From contig NZ_FXAG01000012.1 of NCBI RefSeq assembly GCF_900177275.1, positions 1 through 64,000 on the forward strand: 64,000 nucleotides of DNA, given 5' to 3'. How positions within the stretch are numbered: the first letter of the stretch is position 1; every line of letters starts with the position of its first letter. The position numbers and the translations under genes were made by a program. The notes under the pieces were generated by a model, which ran no database searches, had not been told where the DNA came from, and was given only the letters and a program-made list of their open reading frames with translations. Shown here one piece after another: positions 63,124 through 64,000 of this stretch. The DNA comes from Pseudogulbenkiania subflava DSM 22618 (GTDB lineage Bacteria > Pseudomonadota > Gammaproteobacteria > Burkholderiales > Chromobacteriaceae).

Positions 63124-64000
63124 ATGCGCCTTCGCCACGTCGAGGTGTTCCAGGCCATCATGCAGACCGGTTCGCTCAGCGCGGCGGCCGAGCTGCTGTG
63201 CATTTCCCAGCCCGCCGTCAGCAAGACGCTAATGCACGCCGAGCAGCAGCTGGGCTTTGCCTTGTTCGAGCGGGTCAAGGGCAAGCTCTACCCCACCCCG
63301 GAGGCACAGTTGCTGCAGAGGGAGATCGCCACCCTGTTCGACAGCCTGCAAGCGGTCAAGCGGCTGGCCAGCAGCCTGCGCCATCAACGTGACCGCCCCT
63401 TGCGGCTGCAGGCGACCCCGGCCGTGGCCCAGGCCGTGCTGCCCGCCGCACTGGGTCGCTGGCGCCGGGCGTTCCCGGCCCACCCCTGTTCGCTCGCCAC
63501 CCACCACACCACGCAGATGGTGCAGAGCCTGTGCCTGCACGAAGCCGACCTCGGCTTCACCCTGCGCCGGCCGGATCATCCCGGTGTCGTCGTGACCCCG
63601 CTAGCACACGGCCAGCTCACCGTCATCGCCCCGCTGGGCTGGTGGCCGGAAGCCAAACTGCCGCGCGACCTGCCCATCGAGGAACTGGACGGGGCATCGT
63701 GCATCGGTCTGATGGACGACGACCCGTTGTGGGGCGGGTTGGCGGCGATGCTGGAGGACCGCGCCATCGTCCCGCAGGTGCTGACCACGGTGCAGACCTA
63801 CCAGCTGGCCTACGACCTAGTGGCGCTGGGACAGGGCATCGCGCTGGTGGACCCGTTCACCGCGCGCGGGCCGAGCCCGGCTCGGGTCCAGCTGCGCGCG
63901 CTCGATCCGCCTCTGCCGGTGCGGCTCTACGCCGTGCATGCCGTCGATGCTCCGCTGTCACTGCCAGCGCGTCAGCTGATCACCCTGATCCGCTCGTTGG
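63124..64000 (+). CDS. LysR-family transcriptional regulator (cut by window end)
   Basis: The frame is open to the window edge, so 292 residues are present and no stop is seen. The N-terminal helix-turn-helix is clear: LRHVEVFQAIMQTGSLSAAA and ELLCISQPAVSKTLMHAE. The effector domain follows, with DLGFTLRRPDHPGVVV and ALGQGIALVDPFTAR. AGGAGAG precedes the ATG at 63124. Its position beyond the glt cluster on the same strand does not by itself show that it regulates glt genes. Confidence 0.88.
   Translation, partial: MRLRHVEVFQAIMQTGSLSAAAELLCISQPAVSKTLMHAEQQLGFALFERVKGKLYPTPEAQLLQREIATLFDSLQAVKRLASSLRHQRDRPLRLQATPAVAQAVLPAALGRWRRAFPAHPCSLATHHTTQMVQSLCLHEADLGFTLRRPDHPGVVVTPLAHGQLTVIAPLGWWPEAKLPRDLPIEELDGASCIGLMDDDPLWGGLAAMLEDRAIVPQVLTTVQTYQLAYDLVALGQGIALVDPFTARGPSPARVQLRALDPPLPVRLYAVHAVDAPLSLPARQLITLIRSL

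Overview
The window is GC-rich bacterial chromosome, most likely from a betaproteobacterium of the Chromobacteriaceae/Neisseriales type. This is inferred from gene content (pyrBI with a leader peptide, divergent lptM/cyaY, hemJ-CYTH-hemL next to rubredoxin and thiDE, waaC-waaA, gltIJK) and codon use, not from a database match. Nearly all of it is ordinary core chromosome. The exceptions are an AT-richer accessory patch at the left edge beside an IS630 transposase, and several families of short palindromic intergenic repeats.

Layout. 1-1.9 kb: IS630 end, two AT-rich unknown genes, then decayed DNA. 1.9-9.6 kb: acetyltransferase, cation antiporter, pyrBI with an attenuator and leader peptide, a chemoreceptor and an HD-GYP phosphodiesterase. 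9.6-17.2 kb: housekeeping genes (mazG-like, GST, rlhA, ycaQ) separated by repeats. 17.3-30.2 kb: leuA, a lipoprotein, cytochrome b561, a marR/Yip1 pair, thiC with a TPP riboswitch, pcm-rhodanese, ung, a CNNM-type protein and cfa. 30.4-35.4 kb: a response regulator followed by an unusual PQQ-type peptide-cofactor locus. 35.5-39.9 kb: deacetylase, cupin, epimerase and glycosyltransferase. 39.9-40.5 kb: a dense cluster of DnaA boxes with AT-rich tracts. 40.4-52.8 kb: waaC-waaA, thiED, rubredoxin, M48 protease, hemJ, CYTH, hemL and a large SNF2 helicase. 53-64 kb: diguanylate cyclase, cupin, hisC, lptM/cyaY, yqaA, rsmA, a glutamate/aspartate ABC transporter with two ATPases, and a truncated LysR gene.

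Two things stand out. First, pqqE, a 31-residue membrane peptide, a PuuD-like membrane protein, a SerC-like aminotransferase lacking phosphate-binding residues, a shortened dihydroorotate-dehydrogenase-like protein, a true PqqA-like peptide and pqqD lie in one co-directional block without pqqB or pqqC. This looks like either a rearranged PQQ pathway or a PqqA-derived product with different late steps. Second, six perfect TTATCCACA boxes lie within 1.4 kb around 40 kb, and four near-perfect parS sites are spread from 10 to 45 kb. Most genes to the right of 44 kb point away from that cluster. Together these suggest that the chromosomal replication origin lies in this window.

Other regulatory structure includes the pyrimidine attenuator, the TPP riboswitch, a hairpin between pqqA and pqqD, and a terminator-like hairpin between the binding-protein and permease genes of the glt operon. 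Cyclic-di-GMP turnover is represented by one HD-GYP and one GGDEF protein.
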